Made by a program: the position numbers and the translations under genes
Shown: positions 8,520 to 16,789 of the stretch, piece by piece
Layout: each line of letters opens with the position of its first letter
Numbering within the stretch: the first letter of the stretch is position 1
Notes under the pieces: model-generated
The model's database searches: none
What the model saw: the letters and a program-made list of their open reading frames with translations, nothing else
What the model was told of the DNA's origin: nothing
Assembly: GCA_002401695.1 (NCBI GenBank)
Contig: NVTV01000009.1
Location: forward strand, 1-54,086
DNA: 54,086 nt
Source of the DNA: Alphaproteobacteria bacterium
GTDB taxonomy: Bacteria; Pseudomonadota; Alphaproteobacteria; Micavibrionales; Micavibrionaceae
Reading direction: 5' to 3'

Positions 8520-9998
8520 CTATGGACATAATTCATTCTTATACATAGTACCGGCCTTAGCCATACCCTCTTTTAGCATTACAGAAAGGTAGGATATTAC
8601 TTCTTTTTTCCATGTGTCATCAGTTGTGAGCCTTTCAGGGAATAAGCCAGCGAGTTGGCTAAGGGAAAAATATATTTCAGGAGCGCTCTTCGCTTTCCTC
8701 AATGAGTATGTGATTTCTTCTGCGCGAGGATCAATTATTTTGAAGGGACGGTTCAGGTCATCACGGCCCGTGCAATATCTCATCCATGAGGCGATTGCAA
8801 AAGAAAAAGCACCTATATCTAACCCAAGTTCAAGAGCATCAGATGCTGCAGATGCTATTCTTTGGGGGATTTTTTGTGTTCCATCCATTGCAATCTGTTC
8901 CAATTTATGAGCAATGGCTGGATTTGCAAAACGCTCATATAATTGATTAGCATATAGATTAAGGTCAAGCCCCTTAATAGGCTGAATTGTGTTCTTTGCG
9001 GCATTTAAATAATGGCGAACCATTTGGGCATGAACGGGCACTGCCATGACATCTTTGACATATTTCTGCCCCGTAATAATACCTGAGTACGCCAGCATGG
9101 AATGTGTTCCGTTAAGCATTCTCAGTTTCATTTCTTCATGGGGTGAGACATCGGAAGTAAAGACCAAACCTTCGCCGTGCCAATCGGGTCGACCCTCGGG
9201 GAAGTTATCTTCGATTACCCACTGTGAGAAGGGTTCGGATTCTACAGGTGAGAAATCAGTCAAACCGCTTAACTCTGATGCATCTGATATTGTTTTACTA
9301 GTAGGTGCGGGCGTTATGCGGTCGACCATCGTTGATGGGAATTTTACGGTTTCCTTGATCCATTCTGCCAATTCGGGTTTTTTTATTTTCGCAAAGTCAC
9401 ATATGATACGGCGCAGAACACGGCCATTATTAGCAAGATTATCACATGAGAGAATTGTGAAAGGGGCTTTGCCCGTATTCCTGCATTCATTCAGTGCGGC
9501 CACAAGAATTCCCGGAACGGTACGCGGGAATGACAGACTGTTAAGGTCGTGAACTATTTCTGAATTTTCCAGATCCAAACCACCCGTCTCCAGATTTAAA
9601 CAATATGCTTTTTCCGTTACCGTCAGACTTATAATCCGGATATTTTTGCGCAACATAAGGCCGATTATTTTTTTTCTTATATTTGGCAGGACGTGAACTT
9701 TTTTTATCGAACCAATAATATGTGCGGTTGGATTTTGAGCACCCCTCTCAACATGGGTATATAAACCATCTTGGGGATTGAGAGAGGATGCAATATTGCC
9801 AGAACGCATACTGACAGCTTCTATCATCCAATTTCCCCCGCTTCGTTCCAGAGCCAGATCAGTATAGACCGCTTGATGCGTACGGTGAAATGACCCGCAA
9901 CCAAGATGCATGACCCCGGTTCTTAATGTTGTTCGGTCATAATGGGGGCGGGTAATTTTTGACTGAGACAGCGTTTTTTGAGAGAGGCGGTTATTCAT
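8520..9998 (-). CDS. uxuB: Mannitol dehydrogenase family; likely fructuronate reductase (UxuB-like)
   Basis: A 492-residue NAD-dependent polyol/uronate dehydrogenase. The family signature is complete: GCGSFHRTHQ (33-42) in the nucleotide-binding half, SCDNLANNG (184-192), and catalytic K291-x4-N296-x2-H299 in KLRMLNGTHS. Fructuronate reductase is preferred over mannitol dehydrogenase because the gene lies 16 bases downstream of a uxuA-like gene. It would interconvert fructuronate and mannonate before dehydration to KDG. The ATG at 9998 was chosen over a TTG at 10049 because AAGGA precedes it and the TTG lies inside uxuA. The family members for tagaturonate or mannitol are alternatives. Confidence 0.85.
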   Translation of the reverse strand: MNNRLSQKTLSQSKITRPHYDRTTLRTGVMHLGCGSFHRTHQAVYTDLALERSGGNWMIEAVSMRSGNIASSLNPQDGLYTHVERGAQNPTAHIIGSIKKVHVLPNIRKKIIGLMLRKNIRIISLTVTEKAYCLNLETGGLDLENSEIVHDLNSLSFPRTVPGILVAALNECRNTGKAPFTILSCDNLANNGRVLRRIICDFAKIKKPELAEWIKETVKFPSTMVDRITPAPTSKTISDASELSGLTDFSPVESEPFSQWVIEDNFPEGRPDWHGEGLVFTSDVSPHEEMKLRMLNGTHSMLAYSGIITGQKYVKDVMAVPVHAQMVRHYLNAAKNTIQPIKGLDLNLYANQLYERFANPAIAHKLEQIAMDGTQKIPQRIASAASDALELGLDIGAFSFAIASWMRYCTGRDDLNRPFKIIDPRAEEITYSLRKAKSAPEIYFSLSQLAGLFPERLTTDDTWKKEVISYLSVMLKEGMAKAGTMYKNELCP

Positions 9999-10014
9999 AG
10001 TCCTTAAGCTTCTG

Positions 10015-11229
10015 TTATTTTTCTGTTTTATGCTGGAGTGATTGCTCAACAGCGGCCATCACACCACGCATTTCGGCTAGCCCTTTAAGCCGGCCTATGG
10101 TTGGGTATCCTGGTTGTGAACCATTATCAGACAAGATATCGTGGCCATGATCAGGCCGCATTGGAATTATGTGATCCTCTCGTCCTTCTGCACGCCGCCG
10201 CGCCTCTTCTCTTAACAATTCTCTGACCAGAGCGACCATATTTGTTTGCCCGCCCAAATGCTCATCTTCAAAAAATGAGCAGGGTATTTGTTCCTCCAAA
10301 CGCCTCACATTACGCAGATGCGCAAAAAAGATGCGCGGGCCAAATTCTTTGACCATTTGGGGTAAATTATTATCATGTCTGGCCCCGAGAGATCCTGAAC
10401 AAAAGGTCATTCCAACGGATGGGCTATTCACATCTTGTAATAGCCTTCGGTAATCGGATGCTGTTGACATAATTCGGGGCAGGCCCAATAGAGAAAATGG
10501 GGGGTCATCAGGGTGGCAGCAAAGACGCATACCAAGTTTTTCTGTCGTTGGGGTGATCTCATTAAGAAAATCCACGTGATTCTGATGGAGCTGTTCGGGT
10601 GAGATGTTTTGATAGTCTTCTAATTTATCAGCGAGATCGGATAATGACCAACTTTCAACAGCCCCTGGAAGCCCCGCTGTAATGTTTTTTGTTAACTTAT
10701 TTTTCGTTTGGGCATCCATTGCCGCATATTTCTGGCGGGCTTTGTTAACGATCAGATCTGAATAGTCATTTTCTGCCCCATCGCGTTGAAGAATATATAA
10801 ATCAAATGCCGAGAAATCGATTAAATCAAAATACATGGCCTTCGCGCCATTTTCTAAAGGGTAGGCAAGGTTTGTTCTTGTCCAATCAAGTACGGGCATA
10901 AAATTGTAACAGATTGTTTTTATGCCTTGATGGGCCAGATTTTTAAGACTTGATCGGTAATTATCAAATAGTCTGTCAAGATGACCCGATTGAGTTTTAA
11001 TATTTTCGTGAACAGGAAGGCTTTCGACTACATCCCACTTTAAACCAGACGGGTTCCCTTCGCTGGTTAGCTGCACTTCATCCTGACGTTTTTTTATTTC
11101 TGAAATCGGCCATATTTCGCCCGATGCAATGTGATGTAGGGCGGAGACAATAGCTTCTGCACCCGCTTGTCGCGCATCAGATATGCTTGTATTATCAGAT
11201 GGTCCGAACCACCGCCAAGTTTGTTTCAT
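10015..11229 (-). CDS. uxuA: Mannonate dehydratase
   Basis: A 404-residue enzyme recognisable as UxuA from MKQTWRWFGP at the N terminus, the metal-site block RLCCHPDDPP, FAHLRNV and RPDHGHDIL near the C terminus, and family-typical length. It dehydrates D-mannonate to 2-keto-3-deoxygluconate in hexuronate catabolism. The ATG at 11229 has AAAGG at good distance; an ATG two codons upstream touches the ribosome site. The gene is followed closely by uxuB. A LacI-type palindrome (11257-11270) sits 28 bases upstream, so the pair is probably induced by release of the LacI regulator encoded at 12404. The next steps, KDG kinase and KDPG aldolase, lie about 29 kb away. Confidence 0.94.
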   Translation of the reverse strand: MKQTWRWFGPSDNTSISDARQAGAEAIVSALHHIASGEIWPISEIKKRQDEVQLTSEGNPSGLKWDVVESLPVHENIKTQSGHLDRLFDNYRSSLKNLAHQGIKTICYNFMPVLDWTRTNLAYPLENGAKAMYFDLIDFSAFDLYILQRDGAENDYSDLIVNKARQKYAAMDAQTKNKLTKNITAGLPGAVESWSLSDLADKLEDYQNISPEQLHQNHVDFLNEITPTTEKLGMRLCCHPDDPPFSLLGLPRIMSTASDYRRLLQDVNSPSVGMTFCSGSLGARHDNNLPQMVKEFGPRIFFAHLRNVRRLEEQIPCSFFEDEHLGGQTNMVALVRELLREEARRRAEGREDHIIPMRPDHGHDILSDNGSQPGYPTIGRLKGLAEMRGVMAAVEQSLQHKTEK

Positions 11230-11256
11230 TATCATCCTTTACGAATTTTTTCCTTA

Positions 11257-11270
11257 TGCAAGCGGTTGCA
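11257..11270. promoter_or_regulatory. LacI-type operator upstream of uxuA
   Basis: TGCAAGCGGTTGCA, a near-palindrome with central CG, the shape bound by LacI/GalR regulators. It lies 28 bases before the uxuA start. Three more copies surround the LacI gene. Confidence 0.75.
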
Positions 11271-11346
11271 TTAAAGGGGAAATAAAAATCTTTGTCAAGC
11301 TGTGTTTATGGGGGAGATGTGTTTGACAGAAAATGCCTGATGCCGT

Positions 11347-12159
11347 TTATCTCTCTGGGTTCGAGCCATTGTCCACATAGAAATTACAGCCGCTATGTGT
11401 ACGTAAAGTCGTTGACGGGCAACTTGGGGTAATGGGATCGTTCAGGGTTCTCCATACGGCTTGTCGCTTAGCCTCACCGGGAACAACGCAGAACATCTTT
11501 TTAGCGGACATGAGCATGGGGATTGTTAAGGTTATTGCGGTTTTAGGTACGGAATTAAGATTTTTAAAACAGCCATCGTCCACCTGCTGGCGTCGATTAA
11601 TCGCATCAAGGGGTACGACCTTTACATCTTCAGAGTCTGCAAAATCAGTATCAAGGGGGTCGTTAAAGGCCAGATGCCCATTCGTGCCAATGCCCAGGCA
11701 AATAATATCTATGGGGGCTTCATTGAGGAGCTTTGAATATTTATTCGCGCTGTTTTTTGGGTTTTCTTCAGGTGATATGATATGTACACGGTTAAATGGT
11801 AATCGATCAAAGATCCTAACTTTGAGCCAGTTACCAAAGCGTTGCGAGGATTCAGGGGGCAAGCCAATATATTCATCCATGTGGAATGCTACGACTCGGC
11901 TCCAGTCGATGTCTTCTTCTGTAGTTAGGTTTTCTAGTACGTCAGCCTGACTGGGTGCGGCGGCAAATATTATTCTGACAACGGGTTGATTAGTAAGAAA
12001 TGTCTTTATGGATGATGCGATATCCTGTGCCGCCGCTCTGCCCATTTGGGCACGTGTGTTAAATTCAAAGAAGGTGAGGCGCCCAATTTTTTTTCCATTC
12101 AGTTTTCTTGCCAGATTTCCCTCTGCAGTACCTAGTAAGAACTGTTTGTCGTCCGTCAT
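11347..12159 (-). CDS. Glucosamine-6-phosphate deaminase/6-phosphogluconolactonase superfamily (NagB-like)
   Basis: A 270-residue protein with the NagB landmarks: Asp95 in AFHMDEYIG, then GIGTNGHLAFNDP (156-168) with His162. True deaminases isomerise and deaminate glucosamine-6-phosphate, but members in sugar clusters that lack NagA may act on other sugar phosphates or lactones, and no NagA is seen here. It is transcribed away from the LacI gene; two LacI operators occupy the shared upstream region. Its 3' end faces the uxuA promoter with 117 bases between them. Start ATG has AAGGA ten bases upstream. Superfamily is secure, exact substrate not. Confidence 0.8.
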   Translation of the reverse strand: MTDDKQFLLGTAEGNLARKLNGKKIGRLTFFEFNTRAQMGRAAAQDIASSIKTFLTNQPVVRIIFAAAPSQADVLENLTTEEDIDWSRVVAFHMDEYIGLPPESSQRFGNWLKVRIFDRLPFNRVHIISPEENPKNSANKYSKLLNEAPIDIICLGIGTNGHLAFNDPLDTDFADSEDVKVVPLDAINRRQQVDDGCFKNLNSVPKTAITLTIPMLMSAKKMFCVVPGEAKRQAVWRTLNDPITPSCPSTTLRTHSGCNFYVDNGSNPER

Positions 12160-12244
12160 TGAGGGGGGTCCTTATAATTTCAAGACATCATAACTGTGCG
12201 AGATTCCAGTTAATAACACCTAAGGTCATAGAGCTTGTAAGTTA

Positions 12245-12281
12245 CGCAAACGGTTGCACATTAATTAAGCAAACGGTTGCA
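12245..12281. promoter_or_regulatory. Tandem LacI-type operators between nagB-like and lacI-like genes
   Basis: CGCAAACGGTTGCA (12245-12258) and AGCAAACGGTTGCA (12268-12281) have centres 23 bases apart, about two helical turns, on one face of the DNA. They lie in the divergent promoter region, so the regulator probably controls both the NagB-like gene and itself. Confidence 0.78.
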
Positions 12282-12403
12282 TAATGTCAAGAGATAGTTG
12301 ATTGAGGAAAGTCACTGAAAAAAGATGCTTGTAACATCGGCATACTGCTAGATAATATAGATAGCAGGCTAAGGTTGATAAATATCAAGTAGGAAAAGAA
12401 GAA

Positions 12404-13402
12404 ATGGTTTCAAAGAGGCGACGGCCAACTATAAATCAAGTGGCAAAGGAAGTTGGCGTTTCAAAAGCAACGGTTTCAAGGGCTTTCTCACGTGCAGATA
12501 TGTTGAGCAAGGAAACCGTTGAACGAGTACTTAAGGTCGCTCGGGAGATCGGATATGTCCCAAATCAGGCGGCAAGAGCTTTAAGTACGGGTCAGCATGG
12601 TAATATTGGGTTAATTGTTCCAGATATTGCAAATCCTTTTATTCCGCCGTTGATCAGTACGGTGCAGTCTCAATCTGAGGAAGCTGATTATTGCGTATTT
12701 CTCGGAAATTCAGATGAACTTCCCGAAAGGGAAGACCGGCTGGCTAAAAGATTCTCAGGGCAGGTGGAAGGACTGATATTAGTATCTTCTCGTCTTTCTG
12801 ATGATAGAATTCGTCATTATGCTGCCGAGCTTCCGGTCATTTTGGTGAATAGGGATCTTGAGGGTATACCCAGAATTCTTATTGATTCAGCTGTTGGTGT
12901 AACAGAGGCTATGGCACATTTGGCCAGCCTTGGGCATAAGCATATTGTTTATGTCAGCGGGCCACCCAAGTCATGGTCAAATACACAACGCAAGAAAACA
13001 GTGAAGAGCCAAGGCAAGCGTTTGAACCTTCAAACTACAAATATTGCAGCTAACCCTCCTAGTTATGAAGCAGGGTTCAAGGTCGTTGAGAAGATCGTTG
13101 CTTCGGGTGCAACAGCTGCAATTGCTTTTGATGACATTATTGCTCAGGGGTTGCTTGCTGGGCTTGCGTCTATGGGAATAGAAACGCCTGGACAATTCAG
13201 TGTGATTGGCTGTGACGATGTATTGGGTGCTGTGACATACCCACAGCTAACATCAATATCAAGTGCCGCAGGTGAGGCGGGCCGTATTGCAGCACGAACA
13301 TGTATAGAATTGCTGGAAAATAAAGCGATGAGCGACATTAGATATGTGCTTGATACACATTTGGTTATCAGGGATACAACGGGGGTATTTCCACAGAAAT
13401 AA
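12404..13402 (+). CDS. LacI family transcriptional repressor
   Basis: A 332-residue regulator. The N-terminal helix-turn-helix reads TINQVAKEVGVSKATVSRAF (from residue 9), with hinge NQAARALSTG, followed by a periplasmic-binding-protein-like sensor (IGLIVPDIANPF onward; SVIGCDDV near the C terminus). Such repressors leave their CG-centred palindrome when a sugar or sugar acid binds. Four matching palindromes occur at 11257, 12245, 12268 and 13574, each before a transcription unit of this module, so this is very likely their regulator. Its inducer is probably a uronate intermediate or the imported sugar. No strong ribosome site beyond AGAAGA before the ATG. Confidence 0.92.
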   Translation: MVSKRRRPTINQVAKEVGVSKATVSRAFSRADMLSKETVERVLKVAREIGYVPNQAARALSTGQHGNIGLIVPDIANPFIPPLISTVQSQSEEADYCVFLGNSDELPEREDRLAKRFSGQVEGLILVSSRLSDDRIRHYAAELPVILVNRDLEGIPRILIDSAVGVTEAMAHLASLGHKHIVYVSGPPKSWSNTQRKKTVKSQGKRLNLQTTNIAANPPSYEAGFKVVEKIVASGATAAIAFDDIIAQGLLAGLASMGIETPGQFSVIGCDDVLGAVTYPQLTSISSAAGEAGRIAARTCIELLENKAMSDIRYVLDTHLVIRDTTGVFPQK

Positions 13403-13573
13403 AATTCCCTCCCAAGCTGTTGATAATAATAATATGCTTTAGGTTATGATCGTTAACCTGGGGTAAACGGCATTCTTAGAATATTAAGAGTATTAAGAGT
13501 ATCTCGTTTCTTTGGAAACCCATTAGAGTACAGGGCAAATAATACTTGACAATTACAGTTATTTTGATTTTTA

Positions 13574-13587
13574 TGTAAGCGGTTGCA
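13574..13587. promoter_or_regulatory. LacI-type operator upstream of the oxidoreductase-ABC operon
   Basis: TGTAAGCGGTTGCA differs from the uxuA operator by one base. It lies 35 bases before the first Gfo/Idh/MocA gene and ties the nine-kilobase oxidoreductase and transporter operon to the same regulator. Confidence 0.75.
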
Positions 13588-13621
13588 TGAAAAGTGAAAT
13601 TGTAAAAGGTAATAGACTATA

Positions 13622-14686
13622 ATGAATGACAATCTATCAGGTAGCCGTCCGCTTGGAGTTGCTTTAATCGGTTTAGGGATGGTGGCAAAGGCCCATGCTC
13701 GCGCGTTGCAGGACTTGCAGCCGTCACTAAAGGTCTGTGGTGTTTATGCGCGTTCAGAAGACAGCAGAAAAAAATTTCTTAACGAATATTCTTTCAATGA
13801 CACGCCCAAGGCATATGAGACTCTAGCGCAGATTGCGGCGGATGATGCCGTTGATATGGTTATTATAATAACACCTCCAAATGCACGGCTTGAAATCATT
13901 AGGGAAATGGCCAATGCCGGCAAGCATATATTGACAGAAAAACCGATTGAACGGACAACCAAGGCTGCCACTGAAATTGTTGAAATATGCCAGAATAATA
14001 ATGTAAAGCTAGGGGTGGTTTTTCAATATAGGATGCGGGCTGGTGCAAAGGAACTTGCTAGATTGATCAGAACTGGGCAGTTTGGACAGCTCGGGGCTGT
14101 GGAGATAAATATACCTTGGTGGCGTGACCAGTCTTATTATGATGAACCGGGCAGGGGAACCTATAGCCGGGATGGTGGTGGCGTACTGATTTCCCAAGCT
14201 ATTCATACGTTGGATTTAGCATTGAGCCTGGCAGGTCCCGTTGATTATGTGCAGTCAGTGGCGGCAACAAGCAAGTTGCATAAAATGGAATCAGAGGATT
14301 TTGTCGCGGCCGGGTTAAAATTTAAAAATGGGGCTGTTGGGTCGCTTACCGCCTCAACTGTTAATTTTCCTGGTTCTGTTGAAAATATTCATCTTCATTT
14401 TGAGTATGCGAGTGCTGTTTTTCAAGGCGAAGCCTTAACGGTGCATTGGCGTGATGGCAGGGTTGAGACAGTAGGCGAACCTGCTGACACAGGCGGTGGG
14501 GCTGATCCTATGGCCTTCCCTCATGATTGGCATCGTGACTTGATTGCTGATTTTGCCGAGGCAATATTGAACGATAAAGATCCCTGTGTCAGTGGGAAGG
14601 TCGGGCTGCGTGTCCACCGACTTATTGATGCATTGGTGGTTTCCTCCCGTGAGCAGCGTGCTGTTCACCTTGATGATGACGAATAG
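13622..14686 (+). CDS. Gfo/Idh/MocA family oxidoreductase 1
   Basis: A 354-residue NAD(P)-dependent sugar oxidoreductase. The Rossmann start GVALIGLGMVAKAHARAL and catalytic-lysine segment LTEKPIE (EKP motif) are typical; the C-terminal alpha/beta part includes the GGGVLISQAIHTLDLAL active-site helix with its His. Members oxidise or reduce sugar hydroxyls, open glycosidic bonds through 3-keto sugars, or act on inositols. It is the first of three tandem paralogues that lead into an ABC sugar-import operon, under a LacI-type operator. Substrate unknown; the uxuA/uxuB neighbours point to a uronate or uronate-containing sugar. Confidence 0.9.
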   Translation: MNDNLSGSRPLGVALIGLGMVAKAHARALQDLQPSLKVCGVYARSEDSRKKFLNEYSFNDTPKAYETLAQIAADDAVDMVIIITPPNARLEIIREMANAGKHILTEKPIERTTKAATEIVEICQNNNVKLGVVFQYRMRAGAKELARLIRTGQFGQLGAVEINIPWWRDQSYYDEPGRGTYSRDGGGVLISQAIHTLDLALSLAGPVDYVQSVAATSKLHKMESEDFVAAGLKFKNGAVGSLTASTVNFPGSVENIHLHFEYASAVFQGEALTVHWRDGRVETVGEPADTGGGADPMAFPHDWHRDLIADFAEAILNDKDPCVSGKVGLRVHRLIDALVVSSREQRAVHLDDDE

Positions 14687-14705
14687 AATTTATTAAGGGT
14701 TTTAA

Positions 14706-15725
14706 ATGACGAACAAACTAACTTTTGCGGCCATTGGTTTAGATCACAGACATATTTATACTCAAGCCCAAAATATGATGGATGTGGGGGGGGTATTTAA
14801 AGGCTGGTGGACGGAAGGCGAGCCACAGCCGCTTGCGGGCTTTAAAAAACGGTTTCCTGATGTGCCGCGCTTTGAAGATAGGCGGGCTCTTCTTGAAGAC
14901 CCTGAGATTGACTTGATAATAATTGCGGGGATTCCCAACGAGCGAGCGGCTTTTGCCATTGAGGCAATGAAGCATGGCAAAGATGTTATGACCGATAAGC
15001 CCGGCTGTACCACACTTGAGCAGCTCGCAGAAATTAAGAAAACCGTCAATAAAACTAATCGAATTTGGTCAATCAACTTCTCAGAACGCTTTGAAGTGCC
15101 TTCCGTAACCAAAGTAACCGAACTATTGGCAGAAGGTGCCATAGGACAAGTTGTGCAGACAATTGGTATGGGGCCACATCGATTAAATAAAGCGACAAGG
15201 CCGGATTGGTTTTTTGAACATGAAAAATACGGCGGTATTATTTGCGATATTGCATCCCACCAAATAGATCAATTTTTGGCTTTTACGGGTTCTGATAATG
15301 CGACGATCAATTTTGCGCGGGTTGGTAATTTCACCAACCCTGAAACACCTGAATTAGAAGATTTCGGGGAAGTTTCATTAAGTTCAGAGCTTGCCTCTGG
15401 ATATGCGCGTGTTGACTGGTATACACCCGATGGCCTGCCTACCTGGGGGGACGGTAGAATATTCATTCTTGGGACTGAGGGAACCATCGAAATGCGCAAA
15501 TATTGTGATGTGGGCCGCAACGCTCAACTGGATAATATTATTTTGACCAATGGAAGCCGCTGTGAATATATTGATGGCAGGGATGCTGGACTTCCTTATT
15601 TTAAAAACTTTGCTGATGACATTCTGAATCGAACGGAAACCGCCATGCGTCAATCACATGCATTCAAGGTGACCGAATTGACCTTGATGGCCCAGAAAAT
15701 AGCGAATAGGGGCAAAGTGGATTAA
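14706..15725 (+). CDS. Gfo/Idh/MocA family oxidoreductase 2
   Basis: A 339-residue paralogue, 19 bases after the first. It keeps the Rossmann fold (FAAIGLDHRHIYTQ) but has DKP (MTDKPGC) where the family usually has EKP, still with the lysine; the helix GGIICDIASHQIDQFLAF supplies the conserved His. The N terminus differs from the classic GxGxxG glycine pattern (IGLDHRH), as in the subgroup that acts on larger sugar acids. It shares its stop codon with the start of the third gene (TAATG), showing one transcript. Function beyond sugar oxidoreduction cannot be read. Confidence 0.87.
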   Translation: MTNKLTFAAIGLDHRHIYTQAQNMMDVGGVFKGWWTEGEPQPLAGFKKRFPDVPRFEDRRALLEDPEIDLIIIAGIPNERAAFAIEAMKHGKDVMTDKPGCTTLEQLAEIKKTVNKTNRIWSINFSERFEVPSVTKVTELLAEGAIGQVVQTIGMGPHRLNKATRPDWFFEHEKYGGIICDIASHQIDQFLAFTGSDNATINFARVGNFTNPETPELEDFGEVSLSSELASGYARVDWYTPDGLPTWGDGRIFILGTEGTIEMRKYCDVGRNAQLDNIILTNGSRCEYIDGRDAGLPYFKNFADDILNRTETAMRQSHAFKVTELTLMAQKIANRGKVD

Positions 15726-16789
15726 TGGGTAAACGTTTTAATGTGGCAATAATTGGTGCGGGAATTGGGGGCGAACATCTAGACGGTTTCCTGGAGCTCG
15801 AGGATAAATACAGGGTTACGGTTATTTGTGACCTTGATATGGGGCGTGCCGCCGAACTGGCCAAGCATAGGGATTATATCCGCGGTGAAAGCGATTTCCA
15901 AAGGGTTTTAAATGACCCGACGATTGATGTTATTGATATTTGTCTTCCACCGGATTTACATCTTTCCGCAAGTTTGAAGGCTATGGAGGCTCAAAAGCAT
16001 GTTATCTGTGAAAAACCCTTGGTGGGATCTTTGGCGGATGCCGACAAGCTGTTGAAGAGATTTAATGAAGTTGGGGGGTGCTATTCGCCGGTCTTTCAAT
16101 ATAGATATGGTCTTGCGATGGCACAGCTTAACGCGTTAACGGCGGCGGGATTAACGGGAAAGCCTTATCTTGCCACATTGGAAACTCATTGGAATCGGGG
16201 GAGCGGCTATTATTCAACGCCGTGGCGAAGCACATGGGAAAAATCCAGGGGCGGGGCTGTATTAAGTCATGCCATTCATATCCATGACATATTGTGCCAG
16301 ATATTGGGAGATGTGGCGAAGGTGTCGGCATTTTCCACAACACGTGTTAACGATATTGAGGTGGAAGATTGTGCCGCGCTCTCTTTTCAAATGAAAAATG
16401 GTGCTGTCGCGACAAGTTCTATTACCTTGGGGGCTGCAAACGACACATCACGTCTACGGATCGTTTATGAAGGCTTGACCGCACAGAGCAGTGATGATCC
16501 CTATGCCCCGTTGGAAGGTGGCTGGACCTTTGCCGCTCGCGACCCATATTTGCAAAGTGATATAGATAATATTCTGGCAAAAACACAGGTGCCTCTGTCG
16601 GGTTATGTGGGATTTTTTGCTGACTTTTATGATGCTCTGATGGGCCAACCAAATAATGCCGTAACTCTGGCAGATGGCAGACGTTCACTGGAATTGGTTA
16701 GCGCCATATATCATGCGAATACAACAGGGTCTATTGTTGACTTACCCTTATCTGACACTCATTCAAACTATAAGAACTGGTTGCCATGA
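15725..16789 (+). CDS. Gfo/Idh/MocA family oxidoreductase 3
   Basis: A 354-residue paralogue with a standard nucleotide loop (VAIIGAGIGGEHLDGF), EKP lysine motif (ICEKPLVG) and helix GGAVLSHAIHIHDILCQ with the catalytic-site histidines. Its start shares one base with the preceding stop, and its stop overlaps the next start by ATGA. Three different members in one operon suggest successive oxidation and reduction steps on one imported glycoside or acid, as proposed for keto-sugar pathways. That reading is inference. Confidence 0.89.
   Translation: MGKRFNVAIIGAGIGGEHLDGFLELEDKYRVTVICDLDMGRAAELAKHRDYIRGESDFQRVLNDPTIDVIDICLPPDLHLSASLKAMEAQKHVICEKPLVGSLADADKLLKRFNEVGGCYSPVFQYRYGLAMAQLNALTAAGLTGKPYLATLETHWNRGSGYYSTPWRSTWEKSRGGAVLSHAIHIHDILCQILGDVAKVSAFSTTRVNDIEVEDCAALSFQMKNGAVATSSITLGAANDTSRLRIVYEGLTAQSSDDPYAPLEGGWTFAARDPYLQSDIDNILAKTQVPLSGYVGFFADFYDALMGQPNNAVTLADGRRSLELVSAIYHANTTGSIVDLPLSDTHSNYKNWLP

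Noticed and set aside
12301..12403. tRNA-like or small-RNA gene between the LacI operators and the LacI start
   Set aside because: No cloverleaf, no terminator hairpin and no conserved box could be found; it is adequately explained as promoter and leader.
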